NCBI GenBank assembly: GCA_907163375.1
Contig: CAJQUW010008721.1
Coordinates: 310,001-374,000 of the forward strand
DNA length: 64,000 bases
DNA from: Prostheceraeus crozeri
Lineage: Eukaryota > Platyhelminthes > Polycladida > Euryleptidae
Direction: 5' to 3'
A program made the position numbers and the translations under genes. The notes beneath the pieces are model-generated. The model ran no database searches. It had not been told where the DNA came from and was given only the letters and a program-made list of their open reading frames with translations. Below, in pieces: positions 10,866 through 22,431 of this stretch. Each line of letters starts with the position of its first letter. Positions within the stretch are counted from its first letter, which is position 1.

Positions 10866-11246
10866 ACACAAAATTTCAAGCTTTCTGTGATCCATTTATT
10901 ATCTACTTTATGCATAAAGTTTGATAGAGATGCTTTATTAGGACTTCTTTTATATCTTTAAAATGGCTTATCATATTTACATATCACGCAAGCATAATTC
11001 ATATTACATAATCATTATGAATCAATGTGACTTTATCTGCATGCACATAAGGGATTTACCGGCATATAAACTCCGGAGTTACCGGCGATTATAGTCGCAT
11101 AAAAAGGCGTGCGAATCAGCCTCCATTCATTTCCACCATAAAACCAGCTTATAGCGTTCTTCCCTTTCAGGCGTCCCTCACACGCCGATGGAAATTATTA
11201 GACATTCAAAATCATTGTCAATGTGGATCAGCCAAGGTGTTTGATG
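10866..11246. other. no gene seen
   Basis: AT-rich spacer. No frames, repeats or motifs that I can support. Confidence 0.4.
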
Positions 11247-11632
11247 CAGCGATGCGGAGTCCTTACCGACTCCGACTGCGGTGGTTGATAGGACTCCGAC
11301 TCCGACTGCGGGTGGCCAGTATATAAAGCCTAGTTTTTTTTGAAAAACAAACTGGTAACCTACATCATAGACATAGGCTTACCTGAACCTATCTTTAGTG
11401 ATTATTGCTGTATCAATAATCAATCATTTTCAATGAAAGTTTATCAAACGTCGCTTTAAGTTGGATGCATGCGACCCAGCTCCTCCCATCTTGTTGATGT
11501 GTGCTTCACACGGTTTTTCTCCAGTCTCTACCCGGCAGGAAAATCCTCCATCCTTCTCCAGAAAATATGAATGAGTACACTTTCGATTTTAATATGCGCT
11601 TTAGAGGAGCCATCAAATACACGATTAAGGTG
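11247..11632 (+). mobile_element. hAT-type non-autonomous element, 3'-truncated copy
   Basis: It starts CAGCGATGCGGAGTCC, one base different from the CAGGGATGCGG ends at 19605 and 36673, and carries the same GACTCCGACTCCGAC subterminal repeats. The body then follows the 19605 element closely (TATAAAGCCTAG, TTTAGTGAT..TTGCTGTATCA, CCTCCCATCTTGTTGATG, TACACTTTCGATTTTAATAT) up to about 11632, where homology stops abruptly. No right end or target duplication remains. Confidence 0.75.
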
Positions 11633-12659
11633 AGGGCAGTGGTAAAGACCTCTGCCTTTACAGCTCTGCAGAGGTCAGCTTGCTTCTTGAATATCGTTTC
11701 TCAAAGTCCAAGTAATTGATTTCCCTATCATTATATATATATATAAAGCCGGCCGATTTAGATGACGACGGCCGCCGGCCAGGCCCCGGCCGGTTCCAAC
11801 CCTGACGCACACGATTGCTGAAAATATAAACATCACTGACACTACAGATGGGCAGGCCTAAATAGTAATTACAATAAGTCTTTCAACGCACAAACGTGAG
11901 AAATAATTTTTTGTGTTGAAGGACTATGTTTTATTAATTATAATTTGATATGCTTAATTCAGCAACGAGAATATCACATTTTCTGGAATAGGCTTAATTA
12001 AGTTTACGCCAGTTTCATTGAATAGGACTACAATACAAGTGGTAGGGTATAGTCGAAGGCAGAATATAGCCAGTACATGGAAAAGGTTTATCTTAGCTGA
12101 TTTCAAGAACATTTCAATTAGGATATGCAAGTCTACATGCCGCCATCTTTTTGTCAAGTTATCTTATTTCATTCGCTTAATCAAACAAAGGCTAAATTAA
12201 TTAGTATGTGTTTTGGAAGAGAGGACACTTCGAATCAAGAAGTAGCATTGAAAGATAAAAATCATCATTCTCTTGAATGTCTTGATTGATAAATCCTTTA
12301 ACAGCCTCATTTTTATTTGTCAAATTTTTATGAATTGAATGTCATAAATTCGACCATGCGTGCTTTGAAATAATTGGAAACTGGGAAGAAAAACGTTAAT
12401 GATGCGTTTCAGAACTTGCTCAATTGAGGTTGTTATGTCTATTATACAAACCTCATCATCATTGTGTAAATAAATATTCAGTCGTACAGGTATTTTTCGG
12501 TATTACTTTGTTAGAACGACCAGAAGTTGCGCATATGAGTTGTGTTATATTGACAAGCATGACATAGAAACTTTAGGTAAAATGAAGAATCACATTATGA
12601 CAATCGAATAATGTTCATTTAACGTAAACCCCAAACCACTGAATAACATCTATTGTCAA
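11633..12659. other. no gene seen; GC-rich element end near 11750-11807
   Basis: A GC-rich stretch with repeated CCGGCC blocks (about 11750-11807) ends ...GGTTCCAACCCTG, which resembles the right end of a CAGGG-type element, but no matching left end is visible. The rest is AT-rich with no coding support. Confidence 0.4.
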
Positions 12660-12957
12660 ATGTCAAATTGGAAAATAGTTGTTCATAACTGCCGGAAATA
12701 GACACAGTATATTAATCCAGGGAATAGTAGGCTATTTTAAAATGAAACAATGTCACCATCTCAGGAAAAATTCTCTTCATGAAAATCCTGTAATTTGCTG
12801 TCAACAACTTTCACAACCAACTTGGCAAATGGTTTGACTATGATACAATGTTTTAGATCGAAGCAGGTCTATAAACCAAAGATTTCTCCATGTGCCATTA
12901 TTGCACATAGGCAAAATATCAAACTTCCATTCTAGTGCACTGTTATCCAATTCTATG
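12660..12957 (-). mobile_element. fragment of the CATAGAA element family, inverted
   Basis: On the minus strand this matches the first ~300 bp of the elements at 31656-32685 and 55039-56082, including the terminal CATAGAA at 12957-12951. The far end is missing. Shared blocks include GATATTTTGCC.ATGTGCAAT and AAATCTTTGGTTTATAGA (minus-strand sense). Confidence 0.75.
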
Positions 12958-13261
12958 TACTGACGTCTCCATGCCAAAAGATGAGTGACATGAATTTTGA
13001 ATTGATCATTACCACAGTTCGAGCACTTGGATGGTCAGATTCAGGATTCACGCACTAATAGAAATTTTGAAAATTTTCGCAGCATTGGAGATTCGTTGAA
13101 TGTCGTCATCGCACTAGCATAGTTACTTCGAAACCGATTCTGTCCAATGATATGTTTTTAGCTCATTTCACTCCGAGATGTAGCTTCACACACAGACTTA
13201 AGTAGAATACACAGAGGATCAGACATCACATTTAGTGAGTTGAACAATCAAGCTGCTGAGG

Positions 13262-16200
13262 ATGTTGACAATGGTATTAGAAATCATGCTATTAGGCCTC
13301 TGTGGTGGCCTATTTTGCGAAGCCGAAGTATGCTGCACTCCGAATCGTGCTTCCTATGTTGTGATTTTTAAAAAAGGATTTTTTAATGTAAGTATAGTGT
13401 CTTCCAAACTTTTCACTGTTTATTTAAGCCACGGCGTTAAGGGGTGCTATTGCAATTAAATTCATGCAGCTAAATGTATACATATTCATAACAAAATGCA
13501 TAAATAGAACAAGAAAATCATTATAATTGCATCATCTGCATATCTAATCTTTTGAAACGCCTCAAGATTCATGAGCATACTTTTTATCTTAACAGTTTTC
13601 TTATGCACATTCATATTTCATGCATCTGTTTCTATTTTTATTCATTCTTTTTATAAATGCTAGGGAGTTTAATCGAAAACTAAATGTATTTTTGCCACAG
13701 TATTTATGTATAACTGAACATTTGATCGGGTTCATGTGAACAGCAGTTGTGCTGCACATGCAGAGTGATTTTATTTCAATTTATCGCTCTGGCAATCTTT
13801 ATCTCTATTAGTCTAAAGGCTCGTCCACATTGGATCGATAGCTACAACGATGAATTGAAATAAAATTGCTCTGCATGTGCAACATGGCTGCCCTTCACAT
13901 CAGCCCGATTTTCTCAACGATGTACACAGAGCTAAAAAGCTCTGCGATGTAATAAAAATTGGAAACGATTCTACCGCTTTCGTTTTCGATCTAATGTGAA
14001 CGCGCTTCTAGAGCAATATCGATAGCTAACGACAGATGACAACAAAATCGCTGCATTGCTCTGATGCATTATGCTGCAAGTGCATAATCAAGATCGCTAG
14101 TGGGGTCGAAATTTAGTGCGGTAAAGCTCTAACAGCCACAGTTCACTTTTGATGACAATGCTTCTTGCGACTTTCGAGGTCGGCCATTACAGGAAGGTGC
14201 AAAACTTGCTTGCTGAATGTAGCCAACGTTATGCAGTGGAAGATTATAAAAGCGCCTTACTGGAATTTACACGTTGATATTTAAATTTATGTATGTACAC
14301 AATAACAAATATATCGTTGTTGAATAACCTTATGACGTTGGCACCACACCGGAAGAGTATTGACCAATGTTGATCGTGTTCGAGAAAATGCAGTTACTGA
14401 TTTCTTGTTTTACAGGGTTATTTAAAAAACCTAACTTTCTACGAGGATTATCATTTACGCAAAAGAGTGTACGCCAAATTTCATTCCACGAATGAGAGCG
14501 TGCTGAAGGTGGACATATTAAAAAGGGTACGAGACTATCATGCACAAAAGATCTACGACATTTACGATAATGAAGCTTGCTTATTTTCGGAAATGAATCC
14601 GCCAGAAGAAATGATAAAGCCTTGTCATAGAGAAGGTGAGCTTGAATCATTATTATACTATGATTTTTAAGGGCGGTATCCTGTCTGGAACCAATTGCCA
14701 TCATAAATTCAAATTTTGAAACTGAAAGAGGTTTTCTTGGCTCTATTACAGCAATGCTCTTTCCCAAAAGCCAATTGGATTATTTTTGTCTCCATGTCGC
14801 ATCAATGAGCATTCTGTGCAGTTTTGAAGTGAACTATAATTGACTGTTTAAAGCAAACAAGCAATTTGTGATAGCGAAGGCGAGTAATACAAACATATCA
14901 GAAATCCACAAAGATAAATAACATTGGGAGATATCCAGTAACTTTGTAGGCCAAACTGATGACAAAAAATAATTCAATTTGAATATGCACTGTATAGATA
15001 CCTCTGTAGCAAGATGACTCGAAGTGATGGGCTAGAATGAAGCATTTATTTTAAAAGCCACGACGGGCCTTTTTCTTTCTATTTTCGTTTTTACTGCATC
15101 CGTTCAAAAGAATGTTTGAAACTTTCTTTCACTTTCTACTTTTCCTTCAGAATCACAACAACTGAGTCAATGCAAAATCTCCAAAGGATCTAAAGTGTAT
15201 TGGCAAATTCCTTCAAAGAACAAACGACTTACGACAATCTACTAAAGAGAGACAATTTATTAAAAGCTAGAGAAAAATTTAGATTCTGATTATTCCCCTC
15301 TCGTTGGGGATCATTTCTTGATGTCGTTGAAATTAACCGCACGCTTGAAAATACGTGCATACATTTCGTACATTGCTACATAGTCCGATCAATGGTTATT
15401 CCTTTGTGTTTTCCAATGCGTTTGGAGGTATACATTTATTGGCTTACACCTCATCTCTATATCGGTAGATATTTTCTTGAAGAATTATGCTTCACATGAT
15501 GTGGGACAAGAGAGCATTTTCTTAATGTAATATTGAAATAAATATTTTGGTACCACGAACATCTCATTTTTTTAAGTGAATCTTTCATACAATGTAGTTT
15601 AATAATTTAACTGATTTGTTGTTTTATTCTATTTCATCCACAAATATAATGGCAAAGATTCGTGAAAAATGCGCTCCCATTGGTGCGTCGCCAATTTGCT
15701 TATAGAATTTATTATCATAACCAATTATGTGCGGTATTTGAAACACATGAACGTCAGCATTAATTATATGCTGATACCAAACGTGTCGATTTTACCCCAG
15801 TTGTCTTTTAAGCTCGAAATGAGTGAATGAGGCACCAGTACAGAAAGTAAAAGAAAAGCAGCTCAATGTAAGAAAAAATTAAACAAACAAGAAAATTTAA
15901 GCAAGTTGGGAAACGGCATGGGAAAGTCAATTTCAATGTTATAGCGTGAAACCGTCATTGAATAAGCGATACATTTGAGTGAAAAAAGAATTTGACCCTA
16001 GCTGCAGTCGCACACAGTGGTAGTTGAAATTTATGGGTCCGTGGAAAAATGTGATGGAGAAGATAGTACATTGGATGGGCCACATCATTCATAATCGTCA
16101 TAAATAGCTGGTATGAAGCGATGGTTCTACAATAGTCCAATGGCGAAATGTTGTATCAGAATCCCATCAAGTTGGGATGATAGGGTACAACTGCTGTACA

Positions 16201-19146
16201 TCTAAGGAAACAATATTTCTTTATTTTCTTGTTGCTCTAAATTATTTGAACTACGAATTAACTCTGAATTATTTGCCAAATTGCTTAAAGGTAAGTAATT
16301 ATTTATGTAAGAGAGATTTTGACACAGAAATCTCGATAAAACCCAATCAATTTTTTCTATTTATGTATTTTTAGCGGATTCTATCGGGCGCACCGGATAA
16401 CCAATTTCAATTTAATTTTTATGATCCTTTATGAAAGAGAACAATGCTGCTTCTCTAGTGCCCATACTTTTAGGGCTTCTTCCGAGCTGAGCGAGCTATT
16501 TTCAATTATGTATTAATTTTCGTTTGTTTTCCTGTTGATTCTATTTTACTACTTTTCTCGAGAAGTACATAGGTTTTATCATTGGAAAGAAGTTTTCTTA
16601 TCGCAATCGCAAAGACGCTTTCTTATCAGACATAACACATTTCGCATTATTAAATTTCAAGAAATCGTCTACTTTGTTAAATTGGTTTTGCATAGTCTGA
16701 TAAATATTTGATTTTTTCAACTAATTAGACTCTGCTTCTAAAATAGATTTAGTTTCGCTAACAAACCAATGATTTTGGTTTCCATATTATCGTTTGCTTT
16801 TGGAGGAAGATGGCAGAAGTTTTGATCAAAAGGAATATAACTTCCAGCTGTACTAATATTACCATCTTTAAGTTTGTCTCTCCATCGGAGACTGTAAACA
16901 AGATTATCAAAATTCAAAGAAACTCTTTCCTAGTGATTCTTATTTACATGACATGGTAAGCGAAAATTAGGTCCTTTATTTAAGATGATAGCTTGCAGGG
17001 GCGTAAATGAATGTAACTGCAATGATAAGTATAGTCTATAAATGCACCTGCCACATTTGTGGTGAATTTCATATTGGTGCGACGGTCCGAAAATTTATCA
17101 CGAGGCATCTCGAACACAAGAGAATCATAAATAACCGTTCATCGACCAGCACTTTATATAAACATTTTGCACAAAAGCATAATACTGTAGCATAGACAGC
17201 ATCGGGAATTACCGGGTCAATGTCATTGATAAACTCACGAACACTCGAGATACAACATTCAGTGAAGCAAAAGCAATCACACAGCTTAAGCCTACAATCA
17301 ATAGGAAACATGAATTACCTTTCTACAGTCTGGCATCACATTTCGATCACCTCACATTAGCGAGACAACACACTCCCTAATAACACTCATGTCTCTTTAT
17401 AATCACCTTCACACAAAGCTTACAGACGCTACCATCGACTTCAAAAGTCGCAGAACGTCGTAGGCCCGTCGTGACTTTAAAAATAATTTTTTAACGAAGA
17501 GATCGGAAATTTTCTTTTCTCTCAGGATTATTCATTCAGCTTGGCATCCTTTAGTGAAGGTGGGACAGGAATTTCGTGCCCATTACCTCTACTTCTATTC
17601 AAAGTGAAAATCTAACCATTAAAATCATTTGATTGATTCATATAATTTTCTAATATCACTTTTGATATGGTAATAAATACTTCTATCTACCATGGAACTC
17701 TCGATGTTCATCTTTGTTATAAGAAGACGACACTATCATGGATGCTGTACCGTTGGTGATCAGCTTTTTCCAAATGAAATTCTACTAATTTAGCTCTGAA
17801 CAATTTACTTCATTTGTGTTTCTGTTGCAAACAGATGTTTACAATTATTTAGAGCTATTCAGACTTTTTTATAATATCTGAAATGAAAGTCCAGTTTGAT
17901 CATAAAAATCATCATGACTGAAGTCTGCATTTAACTGATCGATCTCTTTCTACATTTTTGTTGCTGCAATGGATGGGTTATCGGGCAACTGCTTCTTTTC
18001 GAGCTTCTTGCTCATAATGCTAAACAAGCATACGCCAGATATGCTACATGTACTGAAGATTCAGTTTATTGCTTTCAATGTCAACGTCGCTAGTTAAGTG
18101 GAGATCCCGGAAACATTGAAAAGCTTTCTTTCACTTTATATTACGGCAGCCAGAACGAGATTCTGCAGGTAAAGAGGTCGAAAATGAGACTTTCACAGAA
18201 TGATGTGCACCCTGTGCCTACTACGAATCTGCGCGTCTACCTAGTTCTACTAGGTTTCTCTCCTTGTCTCCTTGAGATTTTCTATGTCTTCTCCTTTCAA
18301 TTGAATAGTAATAACTCTCGAACCTCAATTTTTTACATGAAATGTCATCAGTAATTTCCCATCATGTGCATGTGCTGTTATCATGCTTCTGATCGGCGAT
18401 GTAAGCGAGCATGTGGTTCAAAGTGGGTCAGCATGTTGCAGCTTCCCGAAAGTGGAAGGCTTACCAAATCTGAATGTGTGTAGTTTCATAGATATGACGT
18501 TCATGAACATTATCTCGCTAAGTGTATAGTGAAATTATTTGCTTTTTAAGTAACAGTAGCGAACAAAATGACAGAGAAGAGAGTAAAATCATTTTTAAAA
18601 TGAATTCGACATTTTGCGGTTAACGTGCTTTCTATTTTTCGTCTAGTTTCCATAAACAATTTGTGTGACTAAACATAACGTTCAGTTTTAAGTATACAAT
18701 TAATGCATATTGATTACTTCATGTGATTATTTCTTTTTACCAAGGCGTCAGCGTGAATCGTGAGGAGGACATGATTTACTTGAATGAAATGCGTCACGAT
18801 GAAGAAAGCTTGAATTATTTCAACTTTGATGATGCCAATGACACAATTTTTATGGCCACTTCAACTGATGGTAATTGCTTCTTGAAGTATTTCAGCGCAA
18901 CTTGTAAGTTACATGAATATTAGTCTTAAATTGATAAATCGGCTTGATGATCAAATTGTTGCTTCCAGCCTCCGGGGGATCTGCCGCGAAATATGTAAAT
19001 CCTGAAATCAACTTCGACAACAACGTATTTCAAATTCCTGACAGCTGTACGAAATCAGGTAGGTTTCGCTTTTTGAATAGGATTAATATTATTTGCATAT
19101 GACTCTCTCAGGTCCTATTTATTCCAATACTAAACCACAGAATTAG
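13262..19146 (+). CDS. ependymin-related secreted glycoprotein, five exons
   Basis: Exons are 13262-13387, 14416-14635, 18745-18903, 18969-19058 and 19112-19146. Every junction is GT-AG and the phases agree (0, 1, 1, 1), giving 630 bases and 209 residues. Residues 1-21 form a signal peptide with a hydrophobic core (MLLGLCGGLF). The mature part has cysteines at 24, 25, 97, 112, 160 and 195 and glycosylation sequons at N47, N68 and N147. The layout fits the ependymin family of secreted, calcium- and lipid-associated glycoproteins: an N-terminal Cys-Thr-Pro, a central acidic segment with a cysteine, a GNCF block late in the protein, and a closing FQIPDSC, at the usual family length of about 200. 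Introns are 1028, 4109, 65 and 53 bp; the two large ones carry transposon debris. The short last exon (PIYSNTKPQN, stop at 19144) is the least certain part. The family call rests on pattern memory, not on an alignment. Confidence 0.74.
13755..13885. repeat. inverted repeat in intron 1
   Basis: TGCACATGCAGAGTGATTTT near 13755 is complementary to AAAATTGCTCTGCATGTGCA ending near 13882. The arms are about 36 bp and are separated by about 55 bp. Confidence 0.7.
13816..14009. mobile_element. MITE-like element in intron 1
   Basis: The left end AGGCTCGTCCACATTGGATC and the right end (complement) AAGCGCGTTCACATTAGATC are imperfect inverted repeats about 194 bp apart. The same short blocks (CGATAGCTA, TCAACGATG) recur inside. 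The target duplication is unclear. Confidence 0.55.
14207..14290 (+). repeat. dispersed repeat, copy in intron 1
   Basis: The segment TGTAGCCAACGTTATGCAGT and the following ~65 bp match 43912-43990 with scattered differences (GGAAGATT.TAAAA, TTACTGGA.TTTACACGT). It lies just upstream of exon 2 of the ependymin-like gene. Confidence 0.6.
14636..16559. other. intron 2, first part; nothing else recognised
   Basis: AT-rich intronic sequence. Frames here are short and lack codon structure. Confidence 0.45.
16560..16985 (-). pseudogene. Penelope-like element, N-terminal region relic
   Basis: The minus strand reads ILNKGPNFRLPCHVNKNH, then LVYSLRWRDKLKDG, then FCHLPPKANDNMETK with scattered stops. 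An L-x-K-G-x-N-F block followed by an aromatic/basic R-W-R motif and a proline-rich linker is the usual region ahead of the RT in Penelope-like elements. No RT core follows on this strand. Confidence 0.55.
17007..17380 (+). pseudogene. Penelope-like GIY-YIG endonuclease fragment
   Basis: Frame 1 (from 17007) reads VYKCTCHICGEFHIGATVRK followed by FITRHLEHK and STLYKHFAQKH. This is the GIY-YIG core with the paired cysteines typical of Penelope-like elements. After a frameshift near 17200 the C-terminal part continues as VNVIDKLTNTRDTTFSEAKA, then ITQLKPTINR and a stop at 17378-17380. It lies inside intron 2 of the ependymin-like gene, head to head with the minus-strand relic at 16560-16985. 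Confidence 0.78.
17381..18744. other. intron 2, last part; nothing recognised
   Basis: AT-rich intronic sequence up to the acceptor CCAAG at 18740-18744. No repeat or coding support seen. Confidence 0.45.
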
Positions 19147-19604
19147 ATTCATCTGCGAACGCTTCAGTTTCCTAGAAAGGAAGGGTTATATGCACAGAAT
19201 TAAATATTTTGTTTATCTGCTTCGGTTTGCTAGAAGTGTGATTAATACGAAATTGACGGCATATCGAGGAACCTATTAGGTGGGCAAAAAGGAATTCCTT
19301 CTACCTTACAGAGATAGGCAAAAAAGTCGTGCGTCGCTTGCGGATTAATGTGAGTTCCAGCAAAGTGCTTCGATTGCCACAATTCCTTCAGATTCGAAGA
19401 ATTCAGATCATTGCGCACAAGTTTTCTCCATAATGTTGGCCCTTCCGATCATTATTAAAGAAAGTAGCAGGCATACGAAAATTAGTTCACTTGATGATTT
19501 TACATCCTCTCCTCGACATTGCTCACTGCATAGTGCATACATTGAATCGAAACCAGGCATCGATGTGTGTTTTGGTGTGTGCGAAGTGATATCACAGCAC
19601 GCAC

Positions 19605-20454
19605 CAGGGATGCGGAGTCCTATCAGTTTGATAGGACTCCGACTCCGGGGTTGATAGGACTCCGGCTTTTGATAGGACTCCGATTCCGGGTGGCCAGCAT
19701 ATAAAGCCTAGTTTTTTTAAAAAACTGATAGCCTGCATCATGGATCATTATAGGTTTTCCTGAACTTATTTTTAGTGATCATTGCTGTATCATATCAATT
19801 ATCAATCATTTTCAATTAAAGTTTATCAAATGTCGCTTCACGTTGGATGCATTCGACTGGGCTCCTCCCATCTTGTTGATGTGTGCTTCACACGGTTTTT
19901 CTCCAGTCTCTACCAGACATGAAAATCACCATCCTTCTCCAGAAAATATGAGTACACTTTCGATTTTAATATGCACTTTGGAAGAGCCAGCATACAAGAT
20001 TATCGTCTGGGTAAGAGGTAATGTTCTGAAACAAACTAGCATTTCATTTTTGTCTCTGATGTGACCTTTGGTGCGTAAGTGTGATCGAGGCTAGGAAGGC
20101 TTGTCTTCTCCATTAAATCACCGAGTGAAAGACAATACTTTTTCAATATCATGGTTCATTCCCTCAACTATTACAAGCTTTGAATGCAGCAATGTCTCTG
20201 TACTTTTGTTTGACGGAGAAAGCTGACATCAAGACGATGACAACTATGCACGAGAATAAATAATTTGTTTGTACCCAGTCAACCCGTACACGTGTGATAC
20301 ACGTGTACTGGTTGACTGGGTATTATACTGCGGGTCTAGTTATAGGCCGGAGTCCGGAGTCCTATCATTTGATACGACTCCGACCCCGAACCCGACTCCA
20401 GCAAAAATGATAGGACTCCGGAACTCCGAATCCGACTCCGACTCCGCATTCCTG
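19605..20454 (+). mobile_element. hAT-type non-autonomous element with 8-bp TSD
   Basis: The left end is CAGGGATGCGGAGTCCTATC and the right end is the complement of CAGGAATGCGGAGTCGG. Both ends carry arrays of GACTCCGACTCCG. The element is flanked by an exact 8-bp direct repeat GCACGCAC (19597-19604 and 20455-20462), and the paralogous site near 23420-23440 lacks the insertion. CAGGG-type ends with 8-bp duplications are what hAT elements make. No transposase is present; the 73-codon frame at 19843-20064 is not recognisable. It shares its body with 11247-11632 and 36673-38183. Confidence 0.9.
20274..20320. mobile_element. 47-bp palindromic insertion with TA duplication
   Basis: CCCAGTCAAC...GTACACGTGT is followed three bases later by its near-perfect complement, ending GGTTGACTGGG. 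TA flanks both sides (20272-20273, 20321-20322). The related element at 36673-38183 reads TTTGTATTATA at the same place with one TA and no palindrome, so the hairpin is an insertion. Confidence 0.8.
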
Positions 20455-20592
20455 GCACGCACGCATCTCTCACTGGCTATGGTGTCCTCTGCTGACAGCT
20501 TGTTGTTTCCCATTTCAAATAGCAAGCGATACACGAATTATCCATTCGAGAAGGAGCAAGATGTCTAATTCTGTGATATGCCATTTCAATGT

Positions 20593-21495
20593 TAAGGCTA
20601 CATATAACCATAGAATTAGATTCATCTGCGCGCGCTTCGGTTTCCTAGAAAGGAAGAATTGTATGTAGCTTTAATCATGCGCACATGTAGAAATAAGGAC
20701 AACACATGGAATTCCTTCCAGCATTTTTTCGAATTGAACCCAATTACGAAGTAAACCAAATTTCATCGCAATTGAATTGAGGTTTTTGAGTTTTTGAGGA
20801 TTTGAATGTATGTTATAACATACATTGCGCATTACGTTAACAAATCGTGTTGGAAAAGATGAAAAGAATCTTATTTTCAAATGACCAGAATTTTATCATT
20901 CGGGCAGATCATAACAATTACAAGTCTACTTTGTATGGAAATGCTCATAGCATAGATTTGGATGCAAAGTATTTCATCATTGATATGCGATTCATACGAA
21001 TATGTGCGATCCATATCCACAACTCACCAATGCGTCGTGTCTATTTTCTCCGCTTGGATGCTGGCCCTTGGTTTGCCGTTTCCATAGTAACCTGTTCGTC
21101 TGGCACATGAAGATGAACTTGTACAGGAGCACACAATTGAGCACGCGACAAATGTTGGAAAGATAGGCTTTCTTCGTCATCAGATTCAGCTGCAGATCCT
21201 AATCAGTCGCAGGGTGGTTCCAATTACATCAGTCGCTCCATTCAATTTGTACTCTGCGTTGAAGTCATTAGGTCGTTCAATCTGAAATCGAATGCATGTA
21301 TTTAGCAGCATCAAGTCATTTCAAACATCTATTGTTTCGTCACATCTAATGACACAAGAATATCTCATACCTAGTATACTAAAATCAGGAGTGTGAGTTG
21401 GAATGAATCTGACTCATGGGGTTATCTGTCTTATTCTGTAATTCGAAAGCAATATCATCAGTCATACATTACAAGGTCATCAAAAGCAGCAGAAG
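20593..21495. other. no gene seen; one short internal repeat
   Basis: About 50 bp at 20607-20660 (AATTAGATTCATCTGCG.GCGCTTC) repeats the sequence at 19141-19190, which overlaps the end of the ependymin-like gene. A TATGTTATAACATA palindrome lies at 20810-20823 and has a relative at 23250. No coding support. Confidence 0.5.
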
Positions 21496-21502
21496 TTTGG
21501 CA

Positions 21503-22424
21503 CAAGGTTGGATCTTGGGTCTTGGGTTTAATCTTGGGTCTTGGGTGATCTTGGGGGGTACCCAAGAATCTTGGGGTGCCGAAACAAGATCTTGGGTGAC
21601 ACCCAAGATTTAAAACCCAAGATTAAAAAATATATAGTGTAAAAAAATACAAGTGTAATACATACTTGTAGGCCTATGTAGAATTTACCCGGGAAATCAA
21701 AAAAGTCGTAGTCCTTGAAATCAGTATGTTAGCACCTGCAACCAAATTAAAGAATCTAACATTTTGAGTACTTTACAATATTTGGCCTAAATGTGTATTT
21801 GTTGTCTACACTTGATTATTGTAGTCGTTTTGAGTCAAAATTATATCTACACATGGTAATCAAACATATGCCTATGTTTTACACCATCTAATAATAATTA
21901 GCCTAATTGTCATTTTTGTATAGGCTACCGTTATTATATTTATAAAACCGTTAATATTATTTAGGCCTACACTGTACTTCATTTATGCTGCATATGTAAA
22001 AACTAAGAAATGACAAATGCTTAATACAATGTTAAGCTTTTTATCATTTGCTTTTATTAGCATAAACATTTAAAGCCTTGTAAAATAGGTCAAGTTCTGA
22101 CAGAAAACTATAATAATACATTAATGAAGTATTTGGCTATCAACATTAAATCAAAGCTGAATATCGGCCGAATATTGTAAGCCAATGACGAATATCAAGC
22201 CAAGACGATGGATAAATATGCTAATAGAAAAGTATGCTTCGTATCAGCAAAATAAATTTCAAAGTCTGTCTTCAAGAATTGCCAGTTGTACATCTTTTAC
22301 TGAAATCTGGTCAATCTTGGGTCAAATCTTGGGTGACACCCAAGATCAATCTTGGTCTTGGGTCTTGGGGTGTACCCCAAGATTCAATCTTGGTCTTGGG
22401 GGTACCCAAGAAGACCCAACCTTG
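21503..22424. mobile_element. 922-bp element with CTTGGGT-repeat inverted ends and 7-bp TSD
   Basis: The left end CAAGGTTGGATCTTGGGTCT and the right end (complement) CAAGGTTGGGTCTTCTTGGG are inverted. An exact TTTGGCA flanks both sides (21496-21502 and 22425-22431). Both ends consist of many CTTGGGT and ACCCAAG units, so each end can also fold on itself. The interior is AT-rich without a transposase. The TSD length suggests a hAT-like element that has lost one base, but the superfamily is not certain. Confidence 0.78.
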
Positions 22425-22431
22425 TTTGGCA

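Larger units (their letters stand above)
19196..20592 (+). repeat. duplicated segment, copy A (occupied by a hAT-type element)
   Basis: The sequence from about 19196 to 19604, then from 20455 to 20592, matches the reverse complement of 23283-23817 over its whole length. The 850-bp insertion at 19605-20454 is absent from the other copy. Neither copy has a recognisable gene; the unit may itself be an old element. Confidence 0.8.

Noticed and set aside
11738-11810. GC-rich right end ...CCAACCCTG as the right terminus of the hAT copy starting at 11247
   Set aside because: The 8 bp after it (ACGCACAC) do not match the 8 bp before 11247 (GTTTGATG), and body homology stops at 11632, so it probably belongs to another element.
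14330-14767. 145-codon minus-strand frame
   Set aside because: It is antisense to exon 2 of the ependymin-like gene. The plus-strand exon has proper splice sites, phase agreement and family-like content.
19843-20064. small ORFs conserved between hAT-type copies
   Set aside because: The frame is not kept intact across the three copies (11501, 19843, 37634 differ in length and frame), so conservation reflects element copying, not a protein.
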